DNA from: Caenorhabditis elegans
Taxonomy: Eukaryota; Nematoda; Chromadorea; Rhabditida; Rhabditidae
Length of the DNA stretch: 64,000 bases
Assembly: GCF_000002985.6 (NCBI RefSeq)
Contig: NC_003281.10
Coordinates: forward strand, 12,586,001 to 12,650,000
Direction: 5' to 3'
How positions within the stretch are numbered: position 1 is the stretch's first letter; each line of letters starts with the position of its first letter. Positions 10,145 to 22,358 of the stretch are shown here, piece after piece. The notes beneath the pieces were generated by a model. It made no database searches. It was not told the DNA's origin and was given only the letters and a program-made list of their open reading frames with translations. The translations under genes and the position numbers were made by a program.

Positions 10145-12528
10145 TTAGAAAATATCGTCCATTTCCGGTAATTCTTCCAATGCTGATCGAGATTTGGGCG
10201 CATCCTTCTCATGAACTCTTTTGATGTGCTTCCTCAATTCTGATGGAACCGGATAGGATTTGTGGCAAATTGTGCATTCAAAGCGATTGGATTGTGAATG
10301 AACACGAGCCTTGTGTGTTGACAAAGCGGTGACCGTTGTGAATCGTTTTCCGCATTCAATGCAAGCATATGGATGCTTGGGCTGAAAATTTTAAATTTTA
10401 ATTCATTAATTTTAAATTTTCATTCATTAAAGGTGGAGTAGCGACAGTGGGGAAATTGCTTTAAAACATGCCTATGGGGTCACAATGACCGAATATCATG
10501 ATAAAAAAAATTCAAAAAAAAAATTAAAAATTTTATATGATTTTTTGAAAATTGAAAAAAAATCTCGAATTGCATCAATTTCCCATTTAAACTTCCCGCC
10601 AAGTGATTTTATCGATGGAGCGCGCTTGCTCGTTTTTATTTTAATTTATTGTTATTTTTTCTTATTTTTCGCCGATTTTTCATGTTTTCAGTGTATTTTT
10701 ATGAGAAATTTGAAGAAAAAGCCAAAATAATGCAAATTCTCGATTAAAAATCAACTTTACAAGCGTAAATCTGTGAAATCAAATACTACTGGCTCCAAAT
10801 CGTTTAAAAGTGGTACTTCTTCGTTTTTACGCTTGCAAAGTTGATTTTTAATCGAGAATTTGCATTATTTTGACTTTTTCTTCAAATTTCTCATAAAATT
10901 ACACTGAAAACATGAAAAATCGGCGAAAAATAAGAAAAAATAACAATAAATTAAAATAAAAACGAGCAAGCGCGCTCCATCGATAAAATCACTTGGCGGG
11001 AGGTTTAAATGGGAATTTGATGCAATTCGAGATTTTTTCAATTTTCAAAAAATAATATAAAATCTAGAATTTTTTATCATGATATTCGGTCATTGTGGTA
11101 CCATAGTCGTGTTTTAAAGCAATTTCCCCACTGAGCGTAGTCCACCTTTAAATTCTTATCCTTACCGATTCAGCGCTAATGTATCTCACAGCCGTGACAT
11201 TTGGATCGTTCTTGGCATCTGGATGTTTTCTACCAACATGCCGGAGCATTGATTGTCGGCTCGCGAAGCTCTCTCCACACACTTGACACGATTTATCCCT
11301 ATAGGAGACTGGGCTTGTGATTGGCCCAGGCTGACAGCTTGAGAATGATGCATAACTGACGGTGGAAAGAGCTGGGCTTGACGGCAAACTTTGTACTTTC
11401 AGAATCTTCGATACTCGCTGTTTTTCAATAATTTTCTCCCTATTCTTGCAGTACCATTCGTGAGTTTTGACAGATGTTGATGGGAATAGCTCCTTGCAAA
11501 TCGAGCACGGCGCCTTCCATACTTCAAGTTCATCCGCATCCTCTTGATGATGCCGGATTATGTGACTTTGCAACGATTTTTCAGATTGAAAGACCAGTGA
11601 GCAGTTGTCGCATTGGATTTCCTTGAGATGGAGGGCCATATGAGCATCAAGGTTCTTCTTGCGCTTATAAGCTTTTCCGCACAGCTTACAACGATGCTTT
11701 AATCTAGACAAATCATGCACTTGATCAGTGTGAATCTGGAGAGCTTCAGCGTTCGGGAATGCTTTCGAGCACATAACGCAAGTGAAAATCGATCCAGCAG
11801 TGTGTGGCTTCAACAGAGAATCTTCCAGCTGTTGCTTTTGCTCGACTTTCCATTGTGATTGGCTCATTCGGATAAGCGATTGAAGTTCCTGGAATAAAAA
11901 GTTTCAGTTGCAAATTAAAAAAAAATAATCTTACCTTCGCCTTCTGCTCAAGCTTCTCATCTCCAGAATCGTTTAGCCTGCGCTCGATCCTTTCTTGGAG
12001 GTCTTGATAAGCGTCTTTCCGTTCGTAAGGATACTTGATTTGGACATCTTCCTCTTCCTCGTCTTCGGATTCAACTTCTTCAGCTACCTCGGGAACTCTT
12101 CGGTCTTCCGGCTCAAATTCCAATTCTTCAATGAGTTTTTGGAATTCATTGACATTTTTGTTCTTCTGAAAATAAAAAAATAAGTAAAATTGGTCGGCGG
12201 TAGTGAGAAGACCTCAGCATAAAGCATCTGAGTAGGTTTAATTTTCCCAAGTTTGAGTTTAGTTTTTTTGGTTGGTTTAATTGGTTTAATTACATTTTTG
12301 TTCGAGGATAAACATTGTCACTGACACACCCAATGGCTTCGAATAGTGTTTGCCGAAAAAACACAAGATTTGATCGAAAAAAAAGCCATTTTTAAAGAAA
12401 TTTGACATTTTTTAATAAAGGATAACCGTTGAAAAGTTGTTAGCGTCCGCTTCAGAATTTGACGATGATGAGCAGCTTGTCACAGGAGTTAAATCAGCGT
12501 ACGACATTGGATAATCGTAAATCTCCAT
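10145..12528 (-). CDS. Seven-finger C2H2 zinc-finger protein
   Basis: Model exons are 12528-12427, 12165-11935, 11888-11166 and 10381-10145, all in phase 0, giving 430 residues. Residues 35-111 are acidic and charged. C2H2 fingers lie at about 148-169, 178-198, 204-224, 312-333, 359-380 and 388-409, with a C2HC-type finger at 239-258. The fingers keep the Cys-x2-Cys and His-x3/4/5-His spacings and hydrophobic cores, so nuclear DNA or RNA binding is likely; the target is unknown. The last two fingers sit behind an intron filled by a 0.72 kb palindrome. Exon 1 is the weak point: its donor is GTTATC, and the frame stays open upstream to a CTCCAG acceptor near 12690 without another ATG, so a further 5' exon is possible. 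From memory this corresponds to Y111B2A.10. Confidence 0.75.
10429..11151. mobile_element. Long palindrome, family B, copy 1, in a zinc-finger intron
   Basis: AAAGGTGGAGTAGCGACAG at the left is answered by a diverged TAGTCCACCTTT end at the right. The arms share GGGGAAATTGCTTTAAAAC, ACCGAATATCATGAT and GAGCGCGCTTGC. Copies occur at 23892-24604 (an intron of the WD40 gene) and, reduced, at 34309-34545. It fills most of the 784-nt intron. Non-coding. Confidence 0.85.
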
Positions 12529-12892
12529 TAAAAATGAAGAAATAGCGCAGAAAATTGACGAAACTGGTTGTGTGTTCACTTCGAAAATCGATGAGCGCGT
12601 GACGAAAGAGGGGGGAGACGCGTCGCGGTCGTGCGACGCGTGCAGCAATGCTTCGGTGTTTGCGGACTTGCTTACCGTATACCTGGAGAAAATTGCGATT
12701 TAAAAAAAAAATTTTACATAGTTTTTCTAGTAAAAAAAGGAAGAAAAAATGGATCTGTGCATTAATCCTTTAAATTTTCGTCCAAATATTTGATATAATT
12801 AAAAGAAAAACTCAAAATTTCTCTGAAAACCGCATATAATTTTGAAGAAACTATTACCATTAACTTTTTTTGCGCGCCGATACCCATCTGAA
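12529..12892 (-). other. Upstream open frame and 5' flank of the zinc-finger gene
   Basis: From an acceptor-like TTTTCTCCAG (12690-12699) the frame of exon 1 is open for over 50 codons but has no ATG before 12528. Its translation (SKSANTEALLHASHDRDASP and onward) looks protein-like. Either an upstream exon joins here, or this is a trans-spliced 5' UTR. The rest is AT-rich. Confidence 0.35.
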
Positions 12893-13090
12893 AAATATTG
12901 TGCACCTTTAAAAACACATTTTTAGACTGGAGAAAGAAAAAAATTCGATTTTTTTAAAACTGTTTTTGGAGAAAAAACCAAATTTTTTGAAACTACAGTA
13001 CTCCTTAAAGGCGCATACCTTTTTCCGCATTTAACAAAAACAATTTTCGTGTCGAGACCCCCGGGGACCTTAGTTTTGGACTACAGTAAT
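12893..13090. repeat. Family D repeat fragment
   Basis: Contains TACAGTACTCCTTAAAGGCG, a TTTTTCCGCATTTAAC segment and GTGTCGAGACCCCCGGGG, shared with 37862-38290, 38665-38745 and 39905-40316. Confidence 0.65.
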
Positions 13091-14468
13091 CTCAAAGTCC
13101 TATTCAATTGGATTGGAAAAACGAAAGGGAACAAAGAATTCTTCTTTTTTCACTTTTTCGACCTTTCTTCTCTGCGTCTCTCCGATATTCACACTATTTT
13201 TTATTTCAAAAAAGTATTGCACTTTTCATGGCCACCCACTATCTTTTTGGCGCCCAGGTGGCCTTGGGAGGGAAATTTTTTTTTTTTTTTAATTTTTCGA
13301 AAAATTTGAATTTTTATGTCTGTTTGCTTGTGTGTGTGCGTGTGTGTGTCTATAAAATGCAACAAAAATGTAGGTTCTTTTGATTTTTATGATTTTTTTG
13401 TCATTTTTTTTTTGAAATTCTTCAAGTTTTTTTTTTTTGTTTTTGCTGGTTTGTTGCTGGAAAAATGGGATATTCCAATCACAGGTATAGGGGATAGAAA
13501 AAAAGAGAAACAGAGAAAATGGGGGACAAAAAGAGAGAGGATTACCGCGTGCAGAGAGGTCGTTTGTGTGGTTTTTTGAATTTTTGTTGGAAAAATCTTT
13601 TAAAAAAATAATAGTAGGAGATTTCGAGAGAGAGAGAGAGAGCAAGTTTATTTATACAACAGTACTAATATTGAGGGGAAAATGGGAAAAAATTTTGATT
13701 TCGGGGGAATTTTTTGTTGAAAAAATCCAAAAAATCCAAAAATCCACACACAAAAAACCTCCCCGAACACAAAAATTACACCAAACAGTGGGGGGTGGGG
13801 AAAAAAAAAGACGACCTCGTAATTGTTAATGAGGGAAATAAAAATAGTTTCGAAGATCATTAAGAAGAGACTGAGAGAGAGAGTGGGATTGGGCGGCGGC
13901 GGGCGTTTCGCGGGACGAAAAATGAATCCCGCACGATGAAAAAAAAAAAATGAAAAAAAAAGGAAAAAGATAAAATAGGATATTTCAACTGTGAAAAAAA
14001 ACAATAGAAAATGATGATGGGATGAGATTTTTCACAGCTCAAAAGCTTGAAACCCACAGAAAAAAAACAACGAATGGAGGGGAGGGGGGAATCATTTTTA
14101 AAAATATATATTACAGATATAAATGTGTACGTATATTATATTAAAAATGATTTTTTTTTAGAGAATAAAATACTACAGAAAACACGGCTCAAGTGAGAGT
14201 ACCGAGATGATGAGACACATATTATTGGGTGGGTGGTTGCAATATTAAAGAATCGCAGATTTTTCCAGCGAATCTGATTATTCGGTCGGGGATTAGGCAG
14301 CGGACAGAGTGGGGGTGTAAATACATTGAAATATTTGAGAATCATGGGAGAGAGAGAGAGAGAGAGAGATATGCACAAAACAATGAATGACCATCAAAAA
14401 ATCTCAGGAGGATTGAAAATTGGCGATGAGCAGCAGTAGCAGCAGTAGCAGAAGCAGCAGCAGAGAGT
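13091..14468 (-). promoter_or_regulatory. GA/CT-rich intergenic region, candidate zinc-finger promoter
   Basis: GAGAGAGAGAG runs occur near 13627, 13872 and 14347, with TGTGTGTGCGTGTGTGTG near 13330 and a GGGCGGCGGCGGGCG patch near 13890. On the minus strand these read as CT-rich sequence of the kind found upstream of nematode genes. The region also receives the 3' end of epc-1. No confident exon was found; the frames are low-complexity F/S/L-rich translations. Confidence 0.35.
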
Positions 14469-17400
14469 TCAAATTATAGACCGATTGTCGACGGCATCAT
14501 GAACTTTTTCCGTTCCAGCAGTGTTACCGTTGACATCGAACTGAAAAAAAAATACGCGTTTTGAGAAATGTGCATTTTTTTTGTTCTTTTTCGGATATAC
14601 TCCTCTGACAAAAAATAAAATTTCCTGAGCAAAGTAAAACTCCTACGTATTCTTGCATAGAAATTAAGGATCTTAAAGATTCTTGCTACTCAGAATTTTC
14701 TGAAAATTTCAATTTTTTAAAAAGAAAACTCAGAATTTTCTGAAAAATTCAATTTTTTAAAAATAAAACTTGCTCGAAATCAAATTCTCAACAAATTTTA
14801 ATTTCAACAGTTTTTCAAAAACCGTGTAAAACTTTTCAAATTTGCTCTCAAAAATCAAAAAAAAAAAAAGCAAAGAAAAACTAACGAACTCTTTGATGGA
14901 ATGATCTCGTGCTCCTCTAGCCGGCGATGGTTGTTGATCATCATCATCATCCACGCCATTCATCAATTTTTCCTTGAAAGCGACAGCTACCGCGTTGGCA
15001 ACAACAACTGCATGCTGTTCTTGTGGCGTATAGCCACCCCATTCGGTTGATGAATTCGATTCTGATGGTGATCCACTCGGCTCTCTCCAATCATCTGAGT
15101 CCGACACCGTTCCGCACATCTGCAAAAAAGAAAATAGGAAAATGGGAATTTATTCGACTTTTTTCAAGATTTTTCAAGACAAGTTTAAAAAAAAATTCAA
15201 AATTGCTATAAAGGTGGTGTCTGTCGAATTTTTTAAAATTACTTTATTAGACTCAAAATTGTCTGAAAACACCGAATTTCATGATGAAACTTCTTAAAAA
15301 CTTCTCAAAAAAAAGTTATGATGGCTCAAAAAATGGCCTAAAATAGTTAAAATTGGAAATTTGACTTGTCGCAGCGGCTGGAAACTAACTTTTTTAAAAC
15401 CACAGTCAAATTTTGGGTATAAATGTCAATTATCTTGCGTTTTCAACTCGATTTAGGTAGTTTAAAGTCAATGGACGGCGAGAAAATGGACGGCTTTTAA
15501 TTTTTTAACCAAATCTTGCCGTCCATCGACTTGAAAATACCAAAAATCGAGTTGAAAACGCAAAATAATTAAATTTTATACTCAAAATTTGACGGTGATT
15601 TCAAAAAAAAAAATTGTTTCCAGCCGTTGCGACAAGTCAAATTTCAAATTTTAACAAATTTTAGGTCATTTTTTGAGCCGTCATAACTTTTTTTTGAGAA
15701 GTTTCCAAGAAGTTTCATTATAAAATTCGGTGTTTTCAGACAATTTTGAGTCTTATAAAGCAATAAAAAAAATTCGACAACACCAAGTTTAATGACAGAA
15801 TACCGTCCCAATATAGCGAATATAACTGTTAAAAAAATTAAAAAATGTTTCTAAATTTTTTAAAATGATTTTTTATATATTTTTGCAAAATAAAAAATAA
15901 AAAGGGCCAAATTATTTTTGAACTCCCGCGCAAAAAATTTGAAGCATAATTTGTCAATATTCCAGACATTTTTAATTTATTAAATGTTAAATTCAGGAAT
16001 GACACAGAAACGCGGAAAAAATCGCGAGAAAATGAAAAATCCAACTTAAAAAAAAAACGGGATTTTTCAATTTTGACTAATTTCCATTCAAAATGAGAGC
16101 TCCCTGGCCAATCAGAGTTCTCATTTTGGAGGGAATTCGCATTTTTAAGAATCGTATTTTTAAAAGTGGGATTTTTTCCTTCTTTTTCGAGTATTTAAAA
16201 AAAAAGCCTCACTACCTTTGCCGGAACCGGCGTCGGTTCCGCTCTGTCCGCTCTTCCGTTTCCCGAAAGCGGCGGCGAAAGTTCTTGCAGCGGCGGTTTC
16301 AGTTTTACCACTCCACCACCACCACCACCACCATTCATTTGATGCCGAACTTTTTGCTGGTGATGCTGCTGCTGCTGGTGCTGATGCACACCCACGACAG
16401 TCTGATGTTCATCTACATCCATATCATCATCATCATCTTCTTCATCCTCGTTCTTATCATTTCCATTCATTCCATCGTCTTTTGATGATGATACAGTTAT
16501 TTGAGCTTCATCAACTTGATCATCAACCTCCATCCGTTCAACTTCACTATCATCCGATTCTGTGTGTGTTTTGGTACTTCCATTCGTCGTGGTTTCGGTA
16601 AATTCTGCAATTAAATAATTAAAATAGGCCCAAAATAATCTATTTTCCCAGGTAAATCGTTCAAAATCTCACTTTCAGACGTTGTTTCCCGCTTTTTCAG
16701 CTCATCATCCACCTCTGTATCTCTCCACGATGATTGTTGGCATCTTGAAGTCCATTCCCGTTCAGTTTCATCATCGTTGAATGCGAACCGATTACTGCGA
16801 GCGAAATACAGAGATTTCGGGCTTAGATCATCGGTTTCTTCTTCGGTACCAAGCGAACTGTTTCGAGCACGGAAGGTTCTGGAAGAAAAATATAGTTTGC
16901 ATATTAAAGGCGCAAGGATTTATTGGTATTGGTCTTAGCGCGAAGAAAAAAGTTTATGGCAGCTTTCTCTGAGGCCCCACGAAAAGGGGATCTGCGAAAA
17001 GGAGAGCTGGCACTGTGCCAAACGCACAAAACGCTTTTTTATTCTCATTCAACGCACGACGTTTTTTTGTATTTTCACGCTAAACAGCGCGCGATGCGTA
17101 ATAACGGAGTGTGGTTATAACAAAGTCGTGCGTTGAATAAGAATAAAAAGCGTTTTGTGCGTTTGGCACAGTGCCAGCCCCCCCCCCCCCTTTTTTGTTC
17201 TGCTCCCCTTTTCGTGGGGCCTCGCTATCTCTGTGATTTTGTGGTTTTTCCTCGCATTTCCAATTGAAAAAAAAACGGGTTTTAAATAATTTTAACCTGA
17301 AATTTCGCTAAAAACGAAGAAATTCCATTAAAAATGCACAAAAAAGACTGGAAGCCCCAACAAAACAGAATGCAGCTCAGAACAGAATTTACCAAAACAG

Positions 17401-20400
17401 AATGCAGTGGGCGGAGCCAATTCGCAACCACCGCATGCTTATTTCGCAAGTCTCGCACGTTTTTTCCTTGATATTGTTGCATTGTTTCAAGAGAAAAAAA
17501 AAACGTGCGAGGCATGCGAAATAAGCATGCGGTGGTTGCGAATTGGCTCCGCCTACTGCATCCTGTTTTGGTAAATCCTGTTCTGAGCTGCATTCGGTTT
17601 CGGTGGTGCCTCCAGTCTTTTTTGCATTTGTAATGAAATTTCCTCGTTTTTAGCGAAATTTCAGGTGAAAATTATTTAAAACCCGTTTTTTTTTCAATTG
17701 AAAATGCGAGGAAAAACCACAAAATCACAGAAAAAGCTGCGAAAAAATCCAAAAGCTTTCTCTGTGATTTTGTGGTTTTTCCTCGCATTTCCAATTGAAA
17801 AAAAAACGGGTTTTAAATAATTTTAACCTGAAATTTCGCTAAAAAACAAAGAAATTTCATTAAGAATGCGAAAAAGACTGGAGGCACCACCGAAAGGAGA
17901 ACAGGAGAACCTAAAACTACGCCCATTTTTCCGTGCCGCGCGCAAATTTTTGCAGAAATTGCTGCAATTTTTCGTTTTACAAACGAAACAACGAAGCTCC
18001 GAAATAACACATTCAGAGCTTCGTTGTTTCGTTTGTAAAACGAAAAATTGCAGCAAATTCTGCAAAAATTTTCGCCGCCCGGCACGGAAAAATGGGCGTG
18101 GTTTTGGGTTCTCCTGTTCTCCATTCGGTGGTGCCTCCAGTCTTTTTTTTTGTTGCATTTTTTAATGAAATTTCTTGGTTTTTAGCGAAATTTCAGGTTA
18201 AAATTATTTAAAACCCGTTTTTTAATTGAAAATACGAGAAAAAATACCACAAAATTACAGAAAAAGCAGCGAAAAAAACCAAAATCTCGTGAAATTAAGA
18301 TTCTTATTCAAAAATCTCACCTTGAACTATCCGCGACACAATACTCGGCCCATGGATCTGTCGAAGTGCGTTCGTCGTTGTCGTCTCGATTGCGAGGCAT
18401 CCGATCGAATACAACTCGCCCACCTCGTCCCATTCGTCGGCGTACAAAGCCAAGAGATCGAGAAACTGAATCCTGTGAATCCCGAACAAAAGTTTCAAAG
18501 AACTTCATGTTCGACGGCACCATATCCGTTGATTTTGACGATGATGATGAAGCCACTGCTGCTTGAGTCTGTACTGGAGGTACTGTAGCAGGCGCTGTAG
18601 GCACATTGTAAACGGTGAGAGCCGCGCGATAAACACATCCTCTCCTCCGCTTGAACGCAAATCGCCCATTCGCCAACGACTCTCGAACTGGCTTCGTTGT
18701 AACCGTCGGAACATTTCCACTGTGTTGTCCAAAGAGCGACGGCGGCCGATTCCAACTTTCTGCATTCTTTTTAAGCCAGGCTTTCGATATTAAATCCTTA
18801 TCAGCAATCTTTCGTCTCGGCTTCTTCCTCTTCTTCACTTCATCTGATCCGTTGATTTCTGCCAGTGGTGGTTTCACGACTTCCAACGTTGCTGCTGCTC
18901 GAATCTTTTCGGTGATCTCATTGAACGAACTCGGAGAACCACCAAAATCTGACATCTCCATTCGTTTCGCTAAAATCTCCGATTCCATATCAATCAACGC
19001 GAGCTTCTGCTTTTCTCGTCGGGCAGTCATATCGAAGAGCTGTTGAGCTTTCGACATGTCATGTACCAACTTGAGAATCTTCTCATACGAATCTTCATCG
19101 TTTTTCCGATTCTTTCGAGTCTGCATTTTCTCGGCACGTCGACGGAATGCAACGTACGGATTGATAACACCTTGTCCATCCTGTAAAATGAATTTTTAAT
19201 TGAAAATTCTAATTTTTGCGTATAGAAAATGAGTGAATTTCGTAATGAAACTTGCCAAAAGCATTCCAAAAATTTTTTTATAGCGGTTCAAAACTTCGAA
19301 ACAAATACACTGATTTTAGCTAAAAACTTGAATTTTGGTCATTTGCCCGTGTCACATCTGTCCAAAATCGACTTTTTATGGAATTATCATCCTTTATTGC
19401 ACATTTGGCTAGTTTATCTCATTTAATTTTGTTGATTAATAAGGTACATTTAAAGCCGGTAACCAGCCAAAAACTATCAAAATTGGTCACTTATGGGGTT
19501 ATTCAAGTAGTGTCGGAAAATTAAAAAGTGTAGAAAAATTATGATAGTTTTTGGTTGGTTACCTATTGGCTTTAAATGTACCTTAGTAATCAACGAAATT
19601 AAATGAGATAAACTAGCCAAATGTGCAATAAAGGATGATAATTCCAAAAAAAGTCGATTTCGGACAGATGTGACACGGACAAATGACCAAAATTCAAGTT
19701 TTTAGCTAAAATCAGTGTAAATTTTCCGAAATTTTGAACCGCCATAAAAAACTTTAAAAGTTTTAGAGAAGTTTCATCACGAAATTCGTTCAAAATAGTC
19801 AAATTCTTACCTTCCGACATTCTGTCCTGACTCTCGGAATTAATCCACCGACTCCAACACAACCAGACGTCGTCGCAGCCGATGTTCGCTTCGACAGCCA
19901 ATATTCGTATATTTCGTACACGATTGATGAGTCCAGTGCTGCAATTAAACGATATTTTTGGGGGGGGGGGGTTTCAATGGAAATTTCGTCAACTTACATT
20001 TATGCAAATTAATCACCGAATCTTCGCTCGCGATCTGTGTCTCCGATGAATGGCTCTCCACTGTGTCGAATATCTTTTCCAAAACGCGCGGGTCAATGTG
20101 AGTGTGATCTGATAGCCATGCTTCATCTTCTGTGTCGTAGTCATACTCGGGTTCGTCTCGTTCGAGTGCTTGCCAGGCTGAAAATAAATCACATTTTCAT
20201 AGAAAATTCCGGTTTTTCTCCTTTTTTCGCAAAAACTGTTCAGAAAAAAGGGAGGTAACTAAACAAATATATCGTCATCAAATTCTGATCCTTTTCAAAT
20301 GATAACTGATAAGAAACGCAGAAAAATGTACTTTCTCACTTCAAAACAGAGAAGTGTAGTTAAAAAAAGAAAAAATTTGATCAGGGAACAATATTTCGCA

Positions 20401-22358
20401 ATTTGTTTTCTTATTTTTCTGGGAGTATGGGGGTGAAAGTTCATTTTTGATGCATTAAAGATACCGAAATCTGGGAAATATTTTTGATTGACTCAAAATT
20501 TTCCTCTGATTCCGAATTTCAACGTGAAAAAAGTCGAAAAAATATACCTGATTTTATATTTAAGCTTGAAATCACGAATTTCCGCGCCCAAAAAAATCGC
20601 ATTGGAGCGCGCTTGCATCGTTTGATTTGTTTCGTTTTTCAAAATTTATTTTCGCCGAATTCAATTTTTTAAACCAGTTTCATTCATTTTGGCAGAAAAA
20701 AACTCGACAAAAATGAATGAAACAAGCGAAAATAAATTTTAAAAAAGACGAAGAAAATCAAACGATGCAAGCGCGCTCCAAAAAGAACACACAAACACAA
20801 AGCTTGAATATAAAATCAGGGAATTTTTTTTTGAATTTGTCACATCGAAATTCGGAATCAGGCGAAAATTTGGAACCAATCAACAAACATTTTTGAAGGT
20901 TTTAGCCAGGAAGTCTGAAAAATCAAGTTATTTTCTTTCGAATTCAGAGAGGAATTTGAAAAAATAATAAATACAAGAAAACCCAAGCGGAAATTAATTT
21001 CAAAAAACCGGAAATTAAATTATTTTCGCCGAAATTTTGGTTAAAAAAACTCACCATGAACTTTGATATACTTTGAACGGTGCATTTTATTCTTGTTGTG
21101 ATAAGTGGAGTGATAGCGTTGATCTTCGACTCGGTCGACTTTTGGAGTTGGAATGACATGGTTCAGCTGAATACCCGATGTACTGGCTTGCTGGGCAGCA
21201 ATCGCTTCTTGCAGGTGTTTTTCCTGGAAATTTAAAATTTAAAATTTAAATAATCATTTAAAATCATTATTTCTGTTTAATTTTTTTTTCAAATTTGCAT
21301 TATTATTCCTGGTGCTAGACTCCTGGAATTTTATTTAGAATCCAATAAATTTGCAAAAATTTTGAGAAAAAATACCCCACAGGGCATGTCTTGGAAGAAG
21401 AACAAACAAATGACGTCACCAGGGGTCAAGAGGGTGGGAAAAACTAGAAGATTGACGGAAAAAGGTGTAATAAGTCGGCATAATTGGGAAATTGTGTCAA
21501 AATTTGGACAGAAGAAGGTTGTTAGCACTCAGAGAACACTTTCTGTGATAGAAAAAGTCGTTTTTAACGGAATTTATTACTTTTTAAATGCTTTTTCTCG
21601 AGATTTCGCCTTCATCTCAGGCTTAGCAAAATGATTTTTTAAAGCCAAAAATTAAAATAGAATTAAAATATTAAAAAAAAACATTTTGCGGGTAGGACAA
21701 AACATTTTAAGTTAGTTAATTGAGCTGACTTTGAGAAAATAAAATCTAAATTGGAAATAAATTCAAAGTATGAAGTTTCCGTCGAAAAATAACGATTTTT
21801 TCATAATAAGAGTTATGTATAACTGCTTAAACTGATTTTTTTTATGATTTAAGAGTTGTAATAAAGGCCCACCGGCGGCTAAAAGAGAAAAGAGAAAAAT
21901 CAAAAATCAAAAATCAAAACTTAAAATTAAATAGAATAGGATGAATTAAGAGAATTGTTAAGTTTAAAAGTGTAAAAAAGAAATAAAAAATGAAAATAAC
22001 TATAAAAGCGATCCAGAAAGGCAAAGACAAAAATAGTGACGTCATCAGGGATCAAAAATTTGAAAATTCTTCAAAGTAGTCGGAAAACGGAATTAAAACA
22101 TGATTCGGATAGAAAAAAGCACCAGGAATTCGAAAAAAGACATTAAAACTCGAAAAATTTCAAAATGGAGCAGTAATCCATAATCCACCAAAAACCAACC
22201 TGTTCTTCTTCTTTTTCCATGCCAGACGGCATTTGTGTCACCGCCCGGTTTCCAACACTGCATTCTGATAGGTCCGGAAGTTCGTGGCCCCAGTATACAG
22301 TCATAGACCGGTTCGAGTCGAGCGCCCGGGCTCGAAACGCCTTCGAAGTAGTGGCCAT
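14469..22358 (-). CDS. epc-1: Enhancer of Polycomb homologue
   Basis: Nine exons (22358-22200, 21223-21055, 20177-19998, 19938-19811, 19180-18321, 16878-16673, 16604-16216, 15119-14886, 14540-14469) join in frame to 798 residues. The EPcA domain fills about residues 1-240: the N terminus MATTSKAFRARALD, YDYDTEDEAWL near 121, then IPRVRTECRK and NPYVAFRRRAEKMQTRKNRK at about 203-238. In the family this domain binds and activates MYST acetyltransferase in NuA4/TIP60-type complexes that acetylate H4 and H2A variants. The start is chosen because it opens the conserved domain. The middle is basic; exon 7 encodes an acidic DEDEEDDDDDMDVDE-type run, a His/Gln stretch and seven Gly. Donors are varied (GTTGGT, GTTAGT, GTGAG, GTAAG). 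Introns 1, 3, 5 and 7 are long; introns 3, 4, 5 and 7 carry long palindromes. From memory, Y111B2A.11. Confidence 0.93.
15210..15789. mobile_element. Long palindrome, family C, copy 1, in epc-1 intron 7
   Basis: AAAGGTGGTGTCTGTCGAA at the left pairs with a diverged TTCGACAACACC end. The arms share TTATTAGACTCAAAATTGTC and GACTTGTCGCAGCGGCTGG. The second copy is at 25757-26329. A family P end (AATGACAGAATACCGTCCC) abuts it at 15790. Confidence 0.8.
16090..16140. repeat. Minimal CCAAT palindrome
   Basis: CAAAATGAGAGCTCCCTGGCCAATCAGAG is followed closely by TTCTCATTTTGGAGGGAATTC. These are just the termini of the CCAAT palindrome with most of the core missing. Confidence 0.65.
16974..17232. mobile_element. 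Palindrome, family E, in epc-1 intron 5
   Basis: GAGGCCCCACGAAAAGGGG at the left pairs with CCCCTTTTCGTGGGGCCTC at the right. Inside, GGCACTGTGCCAAACGCACA pairs with its inverse, which is followed by 13 C residues (17178-17190). Non-coding. Confidence 0.8.
17235..17735. mobile_element. Palindrome, family F, copy 1, in epc-1 intron 5
   Basis: Outer arms (TGATTTTGTGGTTTTTCCTC, AACGGGTTTTAAATAATTTT, CCTGAAATTTCGCTAAAAAC) are inverted at the two ends. The core is a second palindrome containing GGAGCCAATTCGCAACCACC and GCATGCTTATTTCGCA. Confidence 0.8.
17757..18275. mobile_element. Palindrome, family F, copy 2 with a different core
   Basis: The outer arms match copy 1 almost exactly, but the inner palindrome differs: ACGCCCATTTTTCCGTGCC, GCTGCAATTTTTCGTTTTAC and GAAACAACGAAGCTC, inverted about a centre near 18000. 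Confidence 0.8.
19225..19795. mobile_element. Long palindrome, family G, copy 1, in epc-1 intron 4
   Basis: GTGAATTTCGTAATGAAAC at the left is answered by GTTTCATCACGAAATTCGTT. Inner motifs GTGTCACATCTGTCC and GCCGGTAACCAGCC are also inverted. Copies are at 36873-37469 and 46475-47079. Confidence 0.8.
20468..20888. mobile_element. Palindrome, family I, copy 1, in epc-1 intron 2
   Basis: TCTGATTCCGAATTTCAACG at the left is answered by CGAAATTCGGAATCAGG. The core contains GAGCGCGCTTGCATCGTTTG and its inverse. Related copies lie at 35857-36405 and 47697-48279. Confidence 0.75.
21224..22199 (-). other. epc-1 intron 1; no element recognised
   Basis: AT-rich intron with two TGACGTCA-like sites (near 21410 and 22036), each followed by a CAGGGnTCAA motif; the two flanks look related and may be a faint inverted or direct duplication. 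No exon or RNA gene seen. Confidence 0.45.

Noticed and set aside
12200..12300. Lys-rich minus-strand frame (IKPIKPTKKTKLKLGKIKP) as an extra zinc-finger exon
   Set aside because: Upstream acceptor would place a TGA in frame and the only donor is GTCTTC. Left as intron, though not excluded.
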